A DNA stretch of 64,000 bases from Cephalopachus bancanus (Eukaryota; Chordata; Mammalia; Primates; Tarsiidae): the NCBI GenBank assembly GCA_027257055.1, contig JAPVLO010000097.1, positions 3,100,001 to 3,164,000 of the forward strand, read 5' to 3'. Both the position numbers and the translations under genes were made by a program. Below are positions 11,330 through 22,662 of this stretch, one piece after another. The notes under the pieces are model-generated. The model was not told the DNA's origin. It made no database searches and worked only from the letters and a program-made list of their open reading frames with translations. Each line of letters begins with the position of its first letter. Position 1 is the stretch's first letter.

Positions 11330-11995
11330 AAGTTGGTATGTCCACAAAAAAAACCCTATATATGGATCATTATAGCAGGTTTTTTATTCACAATTGTCAA
11401 AAAATAAAAGTAAAATGCCCCTTAGCAAGTGAATGGATAAACACAATGTGGTATATCCAGACAATGGAATGTTACTCAGCACTAAAAAGAAATGAGCTTT
11501 CAACCATGAAAATACATGAAGAAAACTTAAACATATTACTAAGTAAGGGAAGTCAATCTGAAAAGACTACATACTGTTTGAGTCCATCTATTATGACACT
11601 GTAGAAAAGACAAAACTATGGAAATACTAAAAGGACAGTGATTGCTAGGGAATGAAGGAAAGGGAAGAATGAATAAGCAGAACACAGAGGATTGTAGGGT
11701 GATTTACTCCGTATGATACTATAATGGTTGTTCATGTCATTATACATTTGTCCACACCCATAAAATGTACAGCACTAAGAATAAACCCTAATGTAAACCA
11801 TGAGCTCTGAATGAAAAGGATCATATGGTTTCATCGATTGTAACAAATGTGCCACTCTGGTGGGGGATGTTGATAATGGGGAAGGTTATGCATGGCTGGA
11901 GGCAAGTGCTATAAAGATAAATTCTGTACCTTCGTCTCAATTTTGCTATGACTCTAAAACTGCTCTAAAAATAGCATTTATTAAAAAATAAACAT
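11330..11995 (+). mobile_element. old L1M 3' end, sense
   Basis: Sense L1M. The frame at 11338-11604 reads residues such as 'YIQTMECYSALKRNELSTM', the ORF2p C-terminal region. The 3'UTR follows with 'gtgccactctggtggggg' and 'aaaactgctctaaaaatagc', ending in an A-rich tail at 11978-11993. It is the only long old L1 on the plus strand. Confidence 0.9.
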
Positions 11996-12029
11996 TCTTT
12001 CAAACTTAATATTTTGCACAGATGGCTGA

Positions 12030-12200
12030 CATTGTCGCTTCTTTTCTGCACTCCACACTCTGGTCTATCTTCCACACTTCTGCTAGAGTAATTATTCAAA
12101 AATTTTATTCCATCTGGTCATTCATCAGTTTAAAGTAGTTTACTGCACCCTCATTAACTTAGTTGAGATTGAAATCCTTTCGAATAACATTAATAGCCTT
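12030..12200 (+). mobile_element. L2 fragment
   Basis: Sense L2-like block: 'ctggtctatcttccacact' and 'ctgctagagtaattattc', matching the L2 3' part ('ctgctgccagagtgatc'). Confidence 0.5.
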
Positions 12201-12624
12201 TTAAAAATTATCCCTCCACTTACCTTGAGACAATTTCTATCGTCATGGCCACAGTAATCTAAATGTAGCCAGAACACTGCACCAAGAAGGAAGAATAGCA
12301 TATTTAGGTAAGCAGATATCATAGATTGGCACTCAAGGACATAGATGCTATGATACTAGACTCATGGGCAATACTTTATTGACACTTTCAGCTTACCAAA
12401 ACAGTCAATGTGTACTGCCAATTATGTGTAGGGAAATTCTACATTATCATTCTAAATTCCTTTTCATAGTCTGCAACTGCAACAACCTCCAGGTATTTAC
12501 TAATAACAGTGGCTGTGTATCTCTTCAGATCTAACTCCATTATGTAATGCCCATCCTACAGCCTTCTCCATCCTACATTCTGGCTAGAAGTTTCATGATA
12601 AATGATGATGATGCCAATAAAGAT
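12201..12624. other. unassigned sequence
   Basis: No repeat family or coding region recognised. Confidence 0.4.
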
Positions 12625-12795
12625 AGTGCATTTAGCTACATTAATTTAATCCTCAGAAAGATTATATCAGTAAGTATTATTATCCTATTTATAGCAAATG
12701 TAGAAACTAAAATTCAGAAAGGTTAAGTTACTGGAAACAAAGACATGCAGCTATGAATGGACATGTAACTAGAATCTGGCTCTATCAGTTTTCAT
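12625..12795 (-). mobile_element. MIR
   Basis: Reverse MIR: 'aatttaatcctcagaaag', 'agtaagtattattatcct', 'cagaaaggttaagttactg' and 'gcagctatgaatgg' follow the MIR core in order. Confidence 0.82.
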
Positions 12796-12882
12796 AAATT
12801 GTGCTCTGAATTACTTACTTCTATTCTACATTGACTTTCAATACATTGATGTCTTTACAGCAGGACAAAATTAACTATGTCT

Positions 12883-12933
12883 TTTAAGATCAGCCTAGGC
12901 AACATAGCAAGACTTCATCTCTAAAAAAAAAAA
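12883..12933 (+). mobile_element. Alu-monomer-like fragment
   Basis: 'gatcagcctaggcaacatag' followed by 'caagacttcatctct' and a 12-A run. This is the middle of an Alu or an older 7SL-derived monomer. Confidence 0.7.
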
Positions 12934-13440
12934 AGTCAATTAAAGCCACAAATAATGGACACACTAAAACTAAAGCTTGGATAGGTGGAAGAGAGTAAAG
13001 AGAAGAAGAGAGAATACTGATTTAAGGGGATTCTCAATTTCTGAATGCATACATCTCTTAATGGAATTATACTAGGCATTAAATAAAAAATAAGAAGGTG
13101 TGAACATTTATGTCTGTGCCACGTGCTATAGAATGCTAGAGAAGTGAAGCATAATAATGAATGTGATGACTCTTTACAAAGTATGTTTCAATGCATTATC
13201 TCATTAAATTTCAATTAAATCTGGTAATACACTCAAAAGTTTTGTTGTGACTTTGTATAATGCTGATGAACAATGTGTCATATGTTAATAACCTAGATAA
13301 TAGTCAAGACATTTCAACAGACATATATCACTGCATTTAAGAGCAAATATTACAAAAGTCATTTTGAGTAAAATTTTCATCTTAAAATCAGTTATGTATA
13401 TTATGGATAAGTAATAAGTAGATTGAACATTCTATGCCTC

Positions 13441-13471
13441 TGTGTGTGTGCACGTGTGTGTGTGTCTCTAT

Positions 13472-13523
<52 letters not shown>

Positions 13524-13590
13524 GATAGAGAGAGAGAGAGACAGAGATAAAGACAGAGAGAGAAGAGAGGAGAGAGAAAGAGAGAGAGTC

Positions 13591-13638
<48 letters not shown>

Positions 13639-13643
13639 AAGAG
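13441..13643 (+). repeat. compound (TG)n-(GA)n microsatellite
   Basis: About 80 bases of alternating TG, then a purine-only GA tract of about 120 bases with small interruptions ('gagagacagagataaagaca'). Confidence 0.97.
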
Positions 13644-14620
13644 AGTTTGTATGTGCCTGTAGCTAGAATGAATCCCAGGCAGTTACAATTTATTTGGTAT
13701 GTATGGAAGTATTGCTCCTAGAATGCATAATACAGATTCGAGGTAGTAAATAGAAAATTGTACAATAGAAGTGAAAGTAAAATTAAAGTCCATTGGTTCA
13801 AATACATGGAACATATAATCTTTTTTTCCAAATAAAACCACAATAAATGTATTCATATTTGTTAGCAGCTGCTGTAGTCTTGCTATTCTTATTTGAAACA
13901 TTTATATTTTCATATTAAGAATCATCAGTTTTCATGTCCCAGAAAAATTATCTGTTAAATTAATCCTTCAGACTTCCATCATAAATTCTCAAGCGTTGAT
14001 AAATCATCACTTGGTACTTTGTCATGATTTTTGTATTTTGATAAGTTATGCAGGATCTGGCTCAGGTTAATGACATGTATTTATTGTACCTAAACAAATT
14101 TTTTCCTTATAATTTCTTAGTATCTGCTTGTAGTACTGATAATAAGCACTTGATTCTCTCTAACTCTCCTTTGTCTGATAGTTTCACTTTCCTCTGACCT
14201 ATCTTAAAAAAAAAAAGTCTATTTGTACACAAAAGGAGAGATAAAATGAGCCACCAAAGTAGAAGATGTACATTTGTATTGTTTCGCTGTGCAAATTTTT
14301 CATGTGTTCAGTAAACCTAAGGAATGCTAATAGATAATATAATACACAATTAATATACAATGATCAAATTGCTATGAAACATTGTTTCACTTTTACACAG
14401 ATTATATTGTACATGTTGACATGTCTTTTGCTGAGAAAACTATACACTTTCAACATGAAATTTAAGACTAAGATAAGTCATATGGAGACTGCAGGCAAAG
14501 AAATACCTACTTGGGTGTCTTAAATATTTTACCTAAAAAAAAATTTGCCAATTTTAAGGTTGTACATAGTGATTTTCATAAAACCATTAGTCATTGCATG
14601 TGGTTTTTAAGTGTAGGAAC
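13644..14620. other. unassigned sequence
   Basis: AT-rich sequence with no recognised repeat apart from short A runs (14205-14215, 14536-14544). Confidence 0.4.
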
Positions 14621-14838
14621 CAGAGTGGGCAAAGAACAGCCAGGAGGCTAAATATGATCCACTGCCTGTTTTTGTAGAGTTTTATTAGAACACAACCATG
14701 TGCATGCATTAATGTATTATCTATGGATGCTTTCCTGCTCTAATAACAGAGTTCAGTACTTGCTGCAAATAAATCATATGGTTCCCAAAGACTAAAATAT
14801 TTACTCGGATACTTTATGAAAAAGTTTTCCAACACTAA
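14621..14838 (+). mobile_element. hAT-Charlie MITE (MER58-like)
   Basis: Begins 'cagagtgggcaaagaac', a decayed hAT-Charlie inverted repeat. It continues with 'gatccactgcctgtttttgt', 'tattagaacacaaccatgtg' and 'ctaaaatatttactcgg', and ends 'aaagttttccaacact'. Non-autonomous, no coding capacity. Confidence 0.78.
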
Positions 14839-14904
14839 TAATAAACATAGATTTAGATCTGTTTTATATATAGTTAATTCTTAATTAAAGAATTAATCTT
14901 TGAC

Positions 14905-15120
14905 ATCTATAACATACCTGCTGTATACCAGGAACAGTTTTGTGTAATTAATATTAATAAGGTTCATTGAATCTTCACCTCATGAAGTAAGCACTATCAG
15001 TATCTTCATTTTACCGAAGATAAAGAAATTGGGTCATAAAGAAGTTGAATAGATATACAAGTTCACGAAGCTAGTAAAGAACAGAGATAGGATTTGACTT
15101 GAATTCCAAATAGAGTCATG
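14905..15120 (-). mobile_element. MIR
   Basis: Reverse MIR: 'cattgaatcttcacctcatg', 'gtaagcactatcagtatctt', 'cattttaccgaagataaag', then 'gctagtaaagaacagagat'. Confidence 0.82.
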
Positions 15121-16362
15121 TATTTGTACAATTTATATTCAGTCAAAGTATCTGGAAATAAGTTAAAGTCTGAAATCGCAATATAGAATATTGAATGTGG
15201 AATATATTCAGTAAAGAAAAATCCAATAAGTTTATGCTGACATTTGTGTACATTCGCTCAATGAAAAAAACTGACTTATGAAGTACAATATTCCCAGCTG
15301 CTTGATCCTGAATTCTTAAATTTAGAACCTTTGAAATAATGTCCTAAAGTAGAAAAAAGAAATACTTCTTAAGAACTAGTTAACACTATGAGTAAACGAT
15401 AGAAATGGAAGGCCAGTACCTATAGTTGGCAACAAATCTAAAATGAAGAGAATTCGTTCAACGTACTAATTTTTGGAGCATGAATCCGCATCCTAAACCA
15501 ATTCAATGAACCCAAGATAATGAATTAAATGTGAATCCCTAACAGAACCATTTATGAACTCAATCCTGACTGAAAAAGGGGGGCCCTTTAAAAACTAACA
15601 ATAGCAGCACATAAGTGCGACATCAGTAGTTAATTATTATTATTATTATTATTTTAATTTCTTTCTTATCTGGTAACAATGTCTACTAATGGGCGCGCAG
15701 TAGTGTTTTCCTTTCTTGAATAGCATTATCTGTCATCTTTGGCTAGTGACAGTCTTTCCAAAAGTTTCTGTATACTAGTTTCCTATCTCCCCGATTAGTG
15801 TAAATAATAAAATGAGCTCTAAAATTTTTAGAAGACCAGCATGCTAGTTTATTTTTGTTGTTGCTACTGTTTTTTTTTTTTCGGAAAAAAAGGCTCTTCT
15901 GTTTATAACTTTAGAAGGTGCATTCTTTGGTTATCCACACCTTAATGACAAATTTAACTGCTAATGAAACAATAGTAAAAAATTGAGATATTAAACATAA
16001 GATAGCTGAGATAAAGGGGAAAAAGGAGGCAAAGGGAATGACAATTGTAGGAAGGGCAATCAACCTTACTGAAAAAAGATGCAGGTCAATTAGGATGGAG
16101 TATAAAGCAAGAAGTAAAGCATAGATATTTTGGAAAAGGGAGTTTTTAAAGTTGTTTCTAGATGCAGGGAAGACTAAAAGTATTGAATTTATTTAGATTC
16201 AATGCTCAGTCAAATATTCTGTTTTTTATCAGTGATAATTAACATTTCTGAATGTTTTAAAAGTAAGCGAAACCATATGTGTTCTGTGAAAATCCCAAAG
16301 CTCTATAAGGATCAATTTTAAAATGAGAAGATATAGGAGAGATTGATTTGGAAAATGCAGAG
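15121..16362. other. unassigned sequence
   Basis: About 1.2 kb with no recognised element except a short (ATT)n run at 15634-15655 and T/A runs at 15870-15892. Confidence 0.4.
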
Positions 16363-16623
16363 CAGAGGTCCCCAATCCTCCTCTCTTCTCCCTGCCACAC
16401 AGCAGGAGGTGAGCAGCCAGAGACCAGAGCTCCATCTTCTGCTGGAGCACCAGGGCATTAGGTTCTCTAAGGCGCTGGAGTCCTCTTGTGAACTGCAAAC
16501 GTCAGATCTAGGTTGCACTCCTTATGAGAATCCAGTGCCTGATGAATCCCCACCACCTTTCTCCCCATGGAAAAATTGTCTCTCACAAAACAGTTCCTGA
16601 AGCCAAAAAGTTGGGAACTGCTG
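16363..16623 (+). mobile_element. MER1-type hAT MITE (MER1B-like)
   Basis: Runs from 'cagaggtccccaat' to 'gttgggaactgctg', the inverted repeats of the MER1/Charlie3 hAT group. It contains 'cacagcaggaggtgagcagc' and 'ctccttatgagaatccagtg'. Flanking octamers 'atgcagag' and 'gtatagag' match at 5 of 8 positions, as expected for an old 8-bp hAT target duplication. Confidence 0.88.
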
Positions 16624-17011
16624 GTATAGAGGATTATGATTTTTGTATCGTTGTGTATGTTGTGCAGACTATGAAAACTGAACAAGAGATTCTTATACAA
16701 ATACATTTGAGAATGAAATCAGACAAAAAATCAGTAGTTTCAGCAATGGTCCTGTGGATGTGTGGAGAACCTTGGATGACACAGAAGCATGATGGGGAAA
16801 GGAACAATTCTGATCACAAACGGCATAACAGGAGCTCAAATAACCTTCATCTATGATGAAGCAGGCATAAGTCTATTCACAATTGGAAAGAGATGGGGTA
16901 AACTTCTTTAAATAAGGCTAAGATCCTTATATTACAGTGGAAGAGGGCTTGTGTTAAGGAGTAGATTAAAAAGCCAGCATTCAATGTGTTCCCATGTTAA
17001 ATCAGTTAAGG
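16624..17011. other. spacer between two MER1 elements
   Basis: About 390 bases with no recognised repeat or gene. Confidence 0.4.
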
Positions 17012-17555
17012 CAGGGGTTCCCGACTCACCCCCATGGACCAGTATGAGACTGTGGCCTATTAAGAACCTTATAGGCTGCACAGTAGGAGGTGAGGAGCAG
17101 GAAAGCAAGTAAAGCTTTGTCTGTATTTGCAGTCACTCATCGCTGGCATTACCACCTGAGTTCACCTCCTGTCAGATCAGCACTGAAAAGCCTGCTTCTG
17201 ATTCCAACATCCTATCTTTGTGAAGCAGGGTTTTCTGCAGTGACAGCAACCAAAAGGAAATTATGGAGTAGACTGGATATAAGCAACACACTTTAGGTGT
17301 CACTGTCTCCTATCACACCCAGATGGGACCACCTAGTTGCAGGAAAACAAGCTGCGGACTCCCACTAATTCTGCATTATGGTGAGTTGTATAATTATTTC
17401 ATTGTATGTTACAATATGATAATAATATAAATAAAGTGTACAATAAATGCAATTTGCTGGAATCATCCTGAAACCATTCCCTGCATCCTCCACTCCAGTC
17501 TGTGGAAAAATTGTCTTCCACGAAACCAATCCCTGCTACCAGCTGGGAACCGCTG
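17012..17555 (+). mobile_element. MER1-type hAT element (MER1A-like) with TSD
   Basis: Starts 'caggggttcccgactc' and ends 'agctgggaaccgctg'. It is flanked by 'agttaagg' (17004-17011) and 'tgttaagg' (17556-17563), a 7/8 match to an 8-bp hAT target duplication. Between the ends it keeps 3' sequence of an autonomous Charlie3-like transposon, including part of the transposase frame. Confidence 0.92.
17090..17296 (+). pseudogene. hAT transposase C-terminal remnant
   Basis: A 68-codon open stretch inside the MER1A-like element. Residues 35-68, with 'LLLIPTSYLCEAGFSAVTA' followed by 'TKRKLWSRLDISNTL', match the C-terminal dimerisation region of hAT (Charlie-type) transposases. These keep a hydrophobic, Glu-x-x-Phe-Ser core followed by Lys/Arg-rich 'RxRLxxxN'. 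The frame stops 6 bases after the conserved block, as in full transposases. The catalytic DDE domain and the BED finger are absent, so this is a decayed piece carried in a non-autonomous element, not a gene. Confidence 0.8.
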
Positions 17556-17647
17556 TGTTAAGGGGTAAAAAGTAATACACACTTTTCATCTGAGGTAGAA
17601 TCAACATTCTTGTGAAAAAATCTCCACTGTATAAATTGGATGATTCC

Positions 17648-17970
17648 AGCTGGGTGTGGTGGCTCACTCCTTTAACCCCAGAACTTTGGGAGGCCGAGGA
17701 AGAAGATTACTTAGGGCTAGGGGTTCAAGACCAGCCTGAGCAACTAAGTGAGACCCTGTCTCTACAAAAAAATAAAAAAATCAATTAGCTGGGCATGATG
17801 GTATGTGCCTTTAGTCCCAGCTACTTGGGAGGCTGAAGCAGGAGGATCATTTGAGCTTAGGAGTTTGAGGCTCCGGTGAGCCAAGATTGTGCCACTGCAC
17901 TTTAATGTGGGTGACACAGTGAAACTCTGTCTCACAAAAAAAAAATAAAATATATATATATATATATAAT
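17648..17970 (+). mobile_element. Alu (older, J-like) with A-rich/(TA)n tail
   Basis: Sense dimeric Alu from 'agctgggtgtggtggctcac' to 'gaaactctgtctcac', followed by A10 and a (TA)n run at 17949-17968. It has the ordinary linker and none of the young-lineage marks. Confidence 0.93.
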
Positions 17971-18865
17971 TCCTCAAAATTTTGACTATATAGACAGTAT
18001 AGAAAGTATAAAATAGAGACTCAAGCAGTCATTTGTCAAATGCATGCAATCTCTACAGAGCTGTACTAATTCATCTGTATACAAGTCCCCCAACACCTGA
18101 TAATAAGAAACATGACAGTTTATTCAGTATAGATTGGAAAAGAACTCCATTAGGGGTAAAGTTTGCAATGTAATTAAACTTAATTTTTTTTTCACTTCGT
18201 TTCCAGGCCTCTGGCTTTTTTGGGAAAGAATTCTTACAACCCTAATATTTTCTCATTTTTAATTTCTTCACTGACTTTAATTATCTTCTCTCAGGCTTGT
18301 AAAACTATTATTTCCTTTTAAAAGAAAAACGAGAAATGAGCTTGTTTGCTTAAGGCCTTTACAAAAACTTCACAGCTGGAGCTATTTCAAATAACAATAT
18401 TGCTAGTAATTAAACTAAACATGGAACTGCCGCTTTCACTTTCACCAAATTTTAGTCCCCACCCTGCTCCACAACTCTAAAATTAACACTTGTTTAATAT
18501 TTTGATGTGTATTTTTTATTTATTTTCACATCTTGGTTTACTGTGTGGTTTCTAAAATTGTATTTAAATATATTCCATGTTTGGTCACATCTCCATTCCA
18601 ATACTAATCTTTCTCTTTAGAAAAGATTTTTTCATTTCCTCTTTGTAAATCATCAACCATGCACATTACATAATCAGGTCATTTATTTTAAAACTAAAAT
18701 TGGAAGTCCTCCTTATTTAATTTATTCTCTAAGAATTTACAGATTACTTTGAAATTATTAAATGACAATAATGACAATACTATCTTGGGTTTGCCATTAT
18801 AGAAGTTTTATTACTCAAATTGAATCATAGTATTAAAGTGCATTTACATGGGTCATTCCTAGTGA
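17971..18865. other. unassigned sequence
   Basis: AT-rich sequence without a clear repeat or coding region. Confidence 0.4.
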
Positions 18866-19881
18866 TTTTTTTTTTATAAAACTTTATTTATGGACATTGC
18901 CATTATTTTTAGCTTTATTTATGACTGGCAAAGAAAAATTGTACATATTAAATGTATGATGTTTTTATATACATATATGTTGTGAAATGATCACCACAAT
19001 CAAGTTAACCTATCTATCACCTCACATATACATTTTGATACCGTTTTTTCTGTCGTGGGAACACTTGAAATTTACTCTCAGAGTAAATTTCAGATATGAA
19101 ATCCATTATTAACTGTAGTCACCATGTTGTACATTAGATCTCAAGAACTTAATTCATCTTACAATTGAAAGTTTGTAGTGTTTGACCAACATCTCTGGGT
19201 CTCTTCTACCTCCACTTTAGTTTTGATAGCTAGTCTTCTGCTCTGTGTTACTGCAAGTTTGACTTTTAAAAAATTTACATGTAAATGAGATCATGCAGTA
19301 TTTTATTTTCTGAATCCGTTTTATTTCTCTGGCCATGAAATCTTGACATTTTATTCATGTTATCTCAAATGACAAAATTTCCTTCATTTGTAAGGCTCAA
19401 TAATATTCTGCTGAATATATATAATATCTAACTATTTTTTTAACCATTCATCTATACACACACTTAGGTACTTTTCATATCTTGCCTATTGTGAATAATG
19501 CTGCAATGAATGTGGACGAAGGTACCTTTAAAAGGGGTGATTTTATTTCCTTTGGGTGTTTTCTCAAAAGAAGGATTGCTGAGTCATATAGTAGCCCTAT
19601 TTTTATTTTTAAAATTTTATTAAAACCCTCCATATTTTTTCCCAATTTATATTTCCATCAACAGTGTGTAAAGTTTCTTTTTTATCCTCATCTTTACCAA
19701 CACTTTGTATTATCTGACTTTTTGATAATAGCCATCCTAACAGGTATGAGCTGTAATGTTATTGTGAATTTGATTTTAATTTCCTTAATGATTAATGAGA
19801 TTCATCATATACCTCTTGGTATCTGTTTTCTTTGGAAAAATGGGAAAAATTTCCTTTCAGGTCTTCTGTCTTCCTCCACAT
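18866..19881 (-). mobile_element. L1MA-like 3' end
   Basis: Antisense L1 3'UTR ('gatcaccacaatcaagttaa', 'gtcaccatgttgtacattag') followed by the end of ORF2 ('attgtgaataatgctgcaat', 'tttccatcaacagtgtg'). It continues after an Alu at 20111. A perfect palindrome lies inside it at 19066-19092. Confidence 0.88.
19066..19092. repeat. perfect palindrome, 13-bp arms, 1-nt centre
   Basis: Left arm 'tgaaatttactct' and right arm 'agagtaaatttca' are exact reverse complements around a single c at 19079. Confidence 0.95.
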
Positions 19882-20110
19882 CCTTTTTTTTTTCCTTTTG
19901 ATAGGGTCTTGTTCTGTTTTCCAGGATAGAGTAAAAATAGCTGTGACTACAGGTAGGCACTATTATGCTGGCTAATTTTTAAAATTTTTATTAGAGTTGG
20001 TAGGTCCTTCTGTATTGTTTAGGTTGGTCTCAAACTCTTAGTCTCAAGCAATCTCCCACTTCAGCCTCCCAAGCAACTGAGATTAATAGTGCAAGCCATG
20101 GTGACTTGCT
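19882..20110 (-). mobile_element. Alu (old), nested in L1
   Basis: Highly diverged antisense Alu ('gatagggtcttgttctg' to 'gcaagccatggtgac'). Part of the right arm is lost: the 'cactgcagcctc' region is missing. Confidence 0.8.
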
Positions 20111-20440
20111 TCTGCTCATTTTTAAATCAGGTTATTTGTTTTTTGCAATTGAGTTGCATGAAGTTTCTTATATATTTTGGATATTACTCCCTAATTGGAT
20201 ATATGGTATGCAAATATTTTCCCTTTCCATAGATGGCCATTCCATTTTGTGTATTAGTTTCTTTGTTGTGCAGAAATTTTTAGTTAGATATAATCCCACT
20301 TGCTTATTTTGCTTTTGTTGTCTGTGCTTTTGAGATCCTAGCCAAAAGAATCATTGCCAAGGCCAATGTTGAATAATTTTTCTCCCACATTTTCTTCTAG
20401 GAATTTTATGGGCTTAGTTCTTATGTTTAAATTTTTAATG
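20111..20440 (-). mobile_element. L1M continuation
   Basis: Antisense ORF2: 'ggatattactccctaattgg', 'tttctttgttgtgcagaaat', 'ctgtgcttttgagatcctag', 'ccaaggccaatgttgaat'. It continues the L1 that starts at 18866. Confidence 0.82.
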
Positions 20441-20860
20441 CCTCTTTCTCTGTGGTAACTGAAATTATGATGGACGTTGTTTACATCAGTGGCAAAGGTA
20501 CTAATTTCCTCTGCAGAACAGGACTTTGTGGACTGTGGCAATGATCACTAAAAGGACCTCCACTGTGAAAGCTGCAGGGAATCAACTGCTGCTGAAGGAC
20601 ATGTTGAGATTTTTCCCAGCAAAGGGTATCAGAGTCTTCTGCGGTATAGACCACTGGGGACCATGACAACACCTACTGAGTGACTGATACTTATAGCCTT
20701 CACCCTCTGCTTTGTTTCTGGCTGTCTCAAGAAGAGTTAAGTATGTTGGCTTCCTTTTTCTGTGTGGTTATTCTTAATTCATGTTGCTATATGTTACTAG
20801 TGGATCACTTGAGCCTTCCCAGGACTATTTTCATTCATACATAACTGTCTACTTGTTGAG
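20441..20860. other. unassigned, GC-richer block
   Basis: Between the L1 and the next Alu lies a block (about 20450-20720) less AT-rich than its surroundings. It has short open frames on the minus strand (20338-20541, 20481-20672) but no family I know. It could be an unrecognised repeat or a pseudogene piece. Confidence 0.3.
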
Positions 20861-20861
20861 T

Positions 20862-21162
20862 TTTTTTTCTTTTTTTGAGTTGAGTCTCACTCTGTCACCC
20901 ACGCTGGAGTACAGTGGCACGCTCACAGCCACCGCAGCCTCGATCTGTTGGGGTCAGGCAATCCTTCTGCTTTAGCCCTCCAAGTAGCTGGAACTACAGG
21001 TGCGAACTATCATTCCTGGCTAATTTTTTTTTATTTATTGTAGAGATGAAGTCTCGCCATGTTGCCTGGGCTGGTCCCGAATACCTGGGCTTAGGCCATC
21101 CTCTTGCCTCGGCCTCCCAAAGTGTTGGGATTATAGGCTTGAGCCACCATGCTCAGCCTAAT
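20862..21162 (-). mobile_element. Alu (intermediate age)
   Basis: Antisense full Alu, 'gagttgagtctcactctgtc' to 'gagccaccatgctcagcc'. It keeps 'cgccatgttgcctgggctgg', so it predates the deletion seen in the young group, but already has 'tttatttattgtagagatg'. Confidence 0.93.
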
Positions 21163-21362
21163 TTTTGTTTTATAAATTCTGGTATTTCCTACTCCACCAT
21201 CTTTTTCATGTAACTCATTCCTAATAATGTTAAACAAGGAAATTATATATTTCTGCTTGAAATAAGATATTTAAAAACAAATATAAATTAAGGAAGCTAG
21301 CATAGCTTTCCAAAAACACTTCCTGAAGAGGTGGCTAGTTATTATTAAATATCTAAATTGTA

Positions 21363-21750
21363 TTTTTTAAAATGTGGTACATGTACACAAAGGAATATAT
21401 CACAGTCTTAAAGAAGGACAAATAAATGGACTTCGCAGCAACTTGGATGAATTTAGAGTCTGTAATTCTCAGTGATCTATTACAGAAACAAAGAACAGAG
21501 TGCCACATGTTCTCACACTTAAGCAGACCCTAAACATGTGCCATAATACTATAAGAAAAGGATTGGCAGTAGCAGGATACTGCTGGGTTTCGGGGGGGCA
21601 CAACATCAACAAGGGTACCTGATCTCATACCAGGCAAAGTGGGGACTCAAGGGAGGCCCAAACTTGACCTGTACAATGACCACTTGTATACCTAATCCTG
21701 TATTGTACCCCACATCTTTAAAATAAAATATAAACAAGTAAATAAATAAA
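21363..21750 (+). mobile_element. younger L1, 3' end
   Basis: Sense L1 3' end: 'atggacttcgcagcaacttg', 'acatgttctcacacttaagc', 'ggattggcagtagcaggat', then the end 'accccacatctttaaaataa' and an A-rich tail. 5' truncated; same 3'UTR type as the L1 at 39110-45233. Confidence 0.92.
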
Positions 21751-22189
21751 ATAAGTTAGGAGTATTATTATATAACAGAAATGTGTTCAAATTGACCATC
21801 CACTTCAGAAAAAAATAACATGACTAATGAAATCTTAGGTGAAAATTTCTGGCACAGTGTCTGATAAAATTAACTTGTTCAAAATTAAATAAGTATATAA
21901 AATATGTTTCTTTTACCTTGTAATAAATGAAAAGATGAAGTAAAAGCAGGACTGCATTTTTAATTGGTAGCCATCATCTAAAGTGTGCCAGCATACAACT
22001 AGTTACCTTTTAGATAAAGCAAGTGTACTCTACTATACTCATGTGACTATTTTCTTTAAAAAAAAAACAAAATAAAATAAACCATTATTTGCATTTCCCC
22101 AGACTACACATAATAAACCCCTCTTTTTTCCATGTATCCCCACGATAGATACTCTATCCTATACCCATTTCAAACTTGCATTTTTCTAA
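21751..22189. other. unassigned sequence
   Basis: No recognised element except A-rich runs at 22057-22080. Confidence 0.4.
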
Positions 22190-22520
22190 ATACCATATTC
22201 TTTTCTATATATCTATGTCTTTGCACATGCTTTTCATTCCAAACTGATTCACTGCCCATATTCTTTACCTGTGAATATTTTTTGCTGATTCTTGAAGGGA
22301 AAGTCTAAGTATCCTCATCTTTGTGAAATGCTCTGACTTATCCAAATGAAGATTTTTATTCCTCTTATTTTTCCCAGTACATAGTTCCATTTTATATTTT
22401 ATTTCTTTGTTATCATTTACATGCTTGCTCTTCCATACTAGACAAGAAGCTACACAAGCATGCATGAACAATATATAATTAATCCTTGAATGCTTAATAC
22501 TCAATAAAGTGCCAGGACCA
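22190..22520 (+). mobile_element. L2
   Basis: Sense L2 3' part: 'tctttgcacatgcttttcat', 'tgattcttgaagggaaagtc', 'ctagacaagaagctac', 'atactcaataaagtgcc' in the usual order. Confidence 0.7.
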
Positions 22521-22594
22521 TTTTAATACTCACTTCAGTACACTTTTGTCAGATTTGCTTCTCACTGAGTAGTTGAGAAGCAACTCTTTTTCCC

Positions 22595-22662
22595 GTCTCT
22601 CTCTTTTTTCTTTCTTTTCTTTATTTTTTTTCTTCCTTCCTACCTTTCTTCCTTTAGCATGC
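22595..22662 (+). repeat. pyrimidine-rich tract
   Basis: C/T-only or nearly so (TCTC, TTTC and CTTC units). Confidence 0.85.

Noticed and set aside
13423..13662. Open frame of 79 codons, mostly Cys-Val and Glu-Arg repeats
   Set aside because: Pure translation of the TG/GA microsatellite; not a gene.
16524..16856. 110-codon open frame
   Set aside because: Starts inside a MER1 element and runs into spacer DNA; no domain seen.
19482..19901. 139-codon open frame, the second longest in the window
   Set aside because: Antisense reading of an old L1 ORF2 end running into an Alu tail; no protein family signature.
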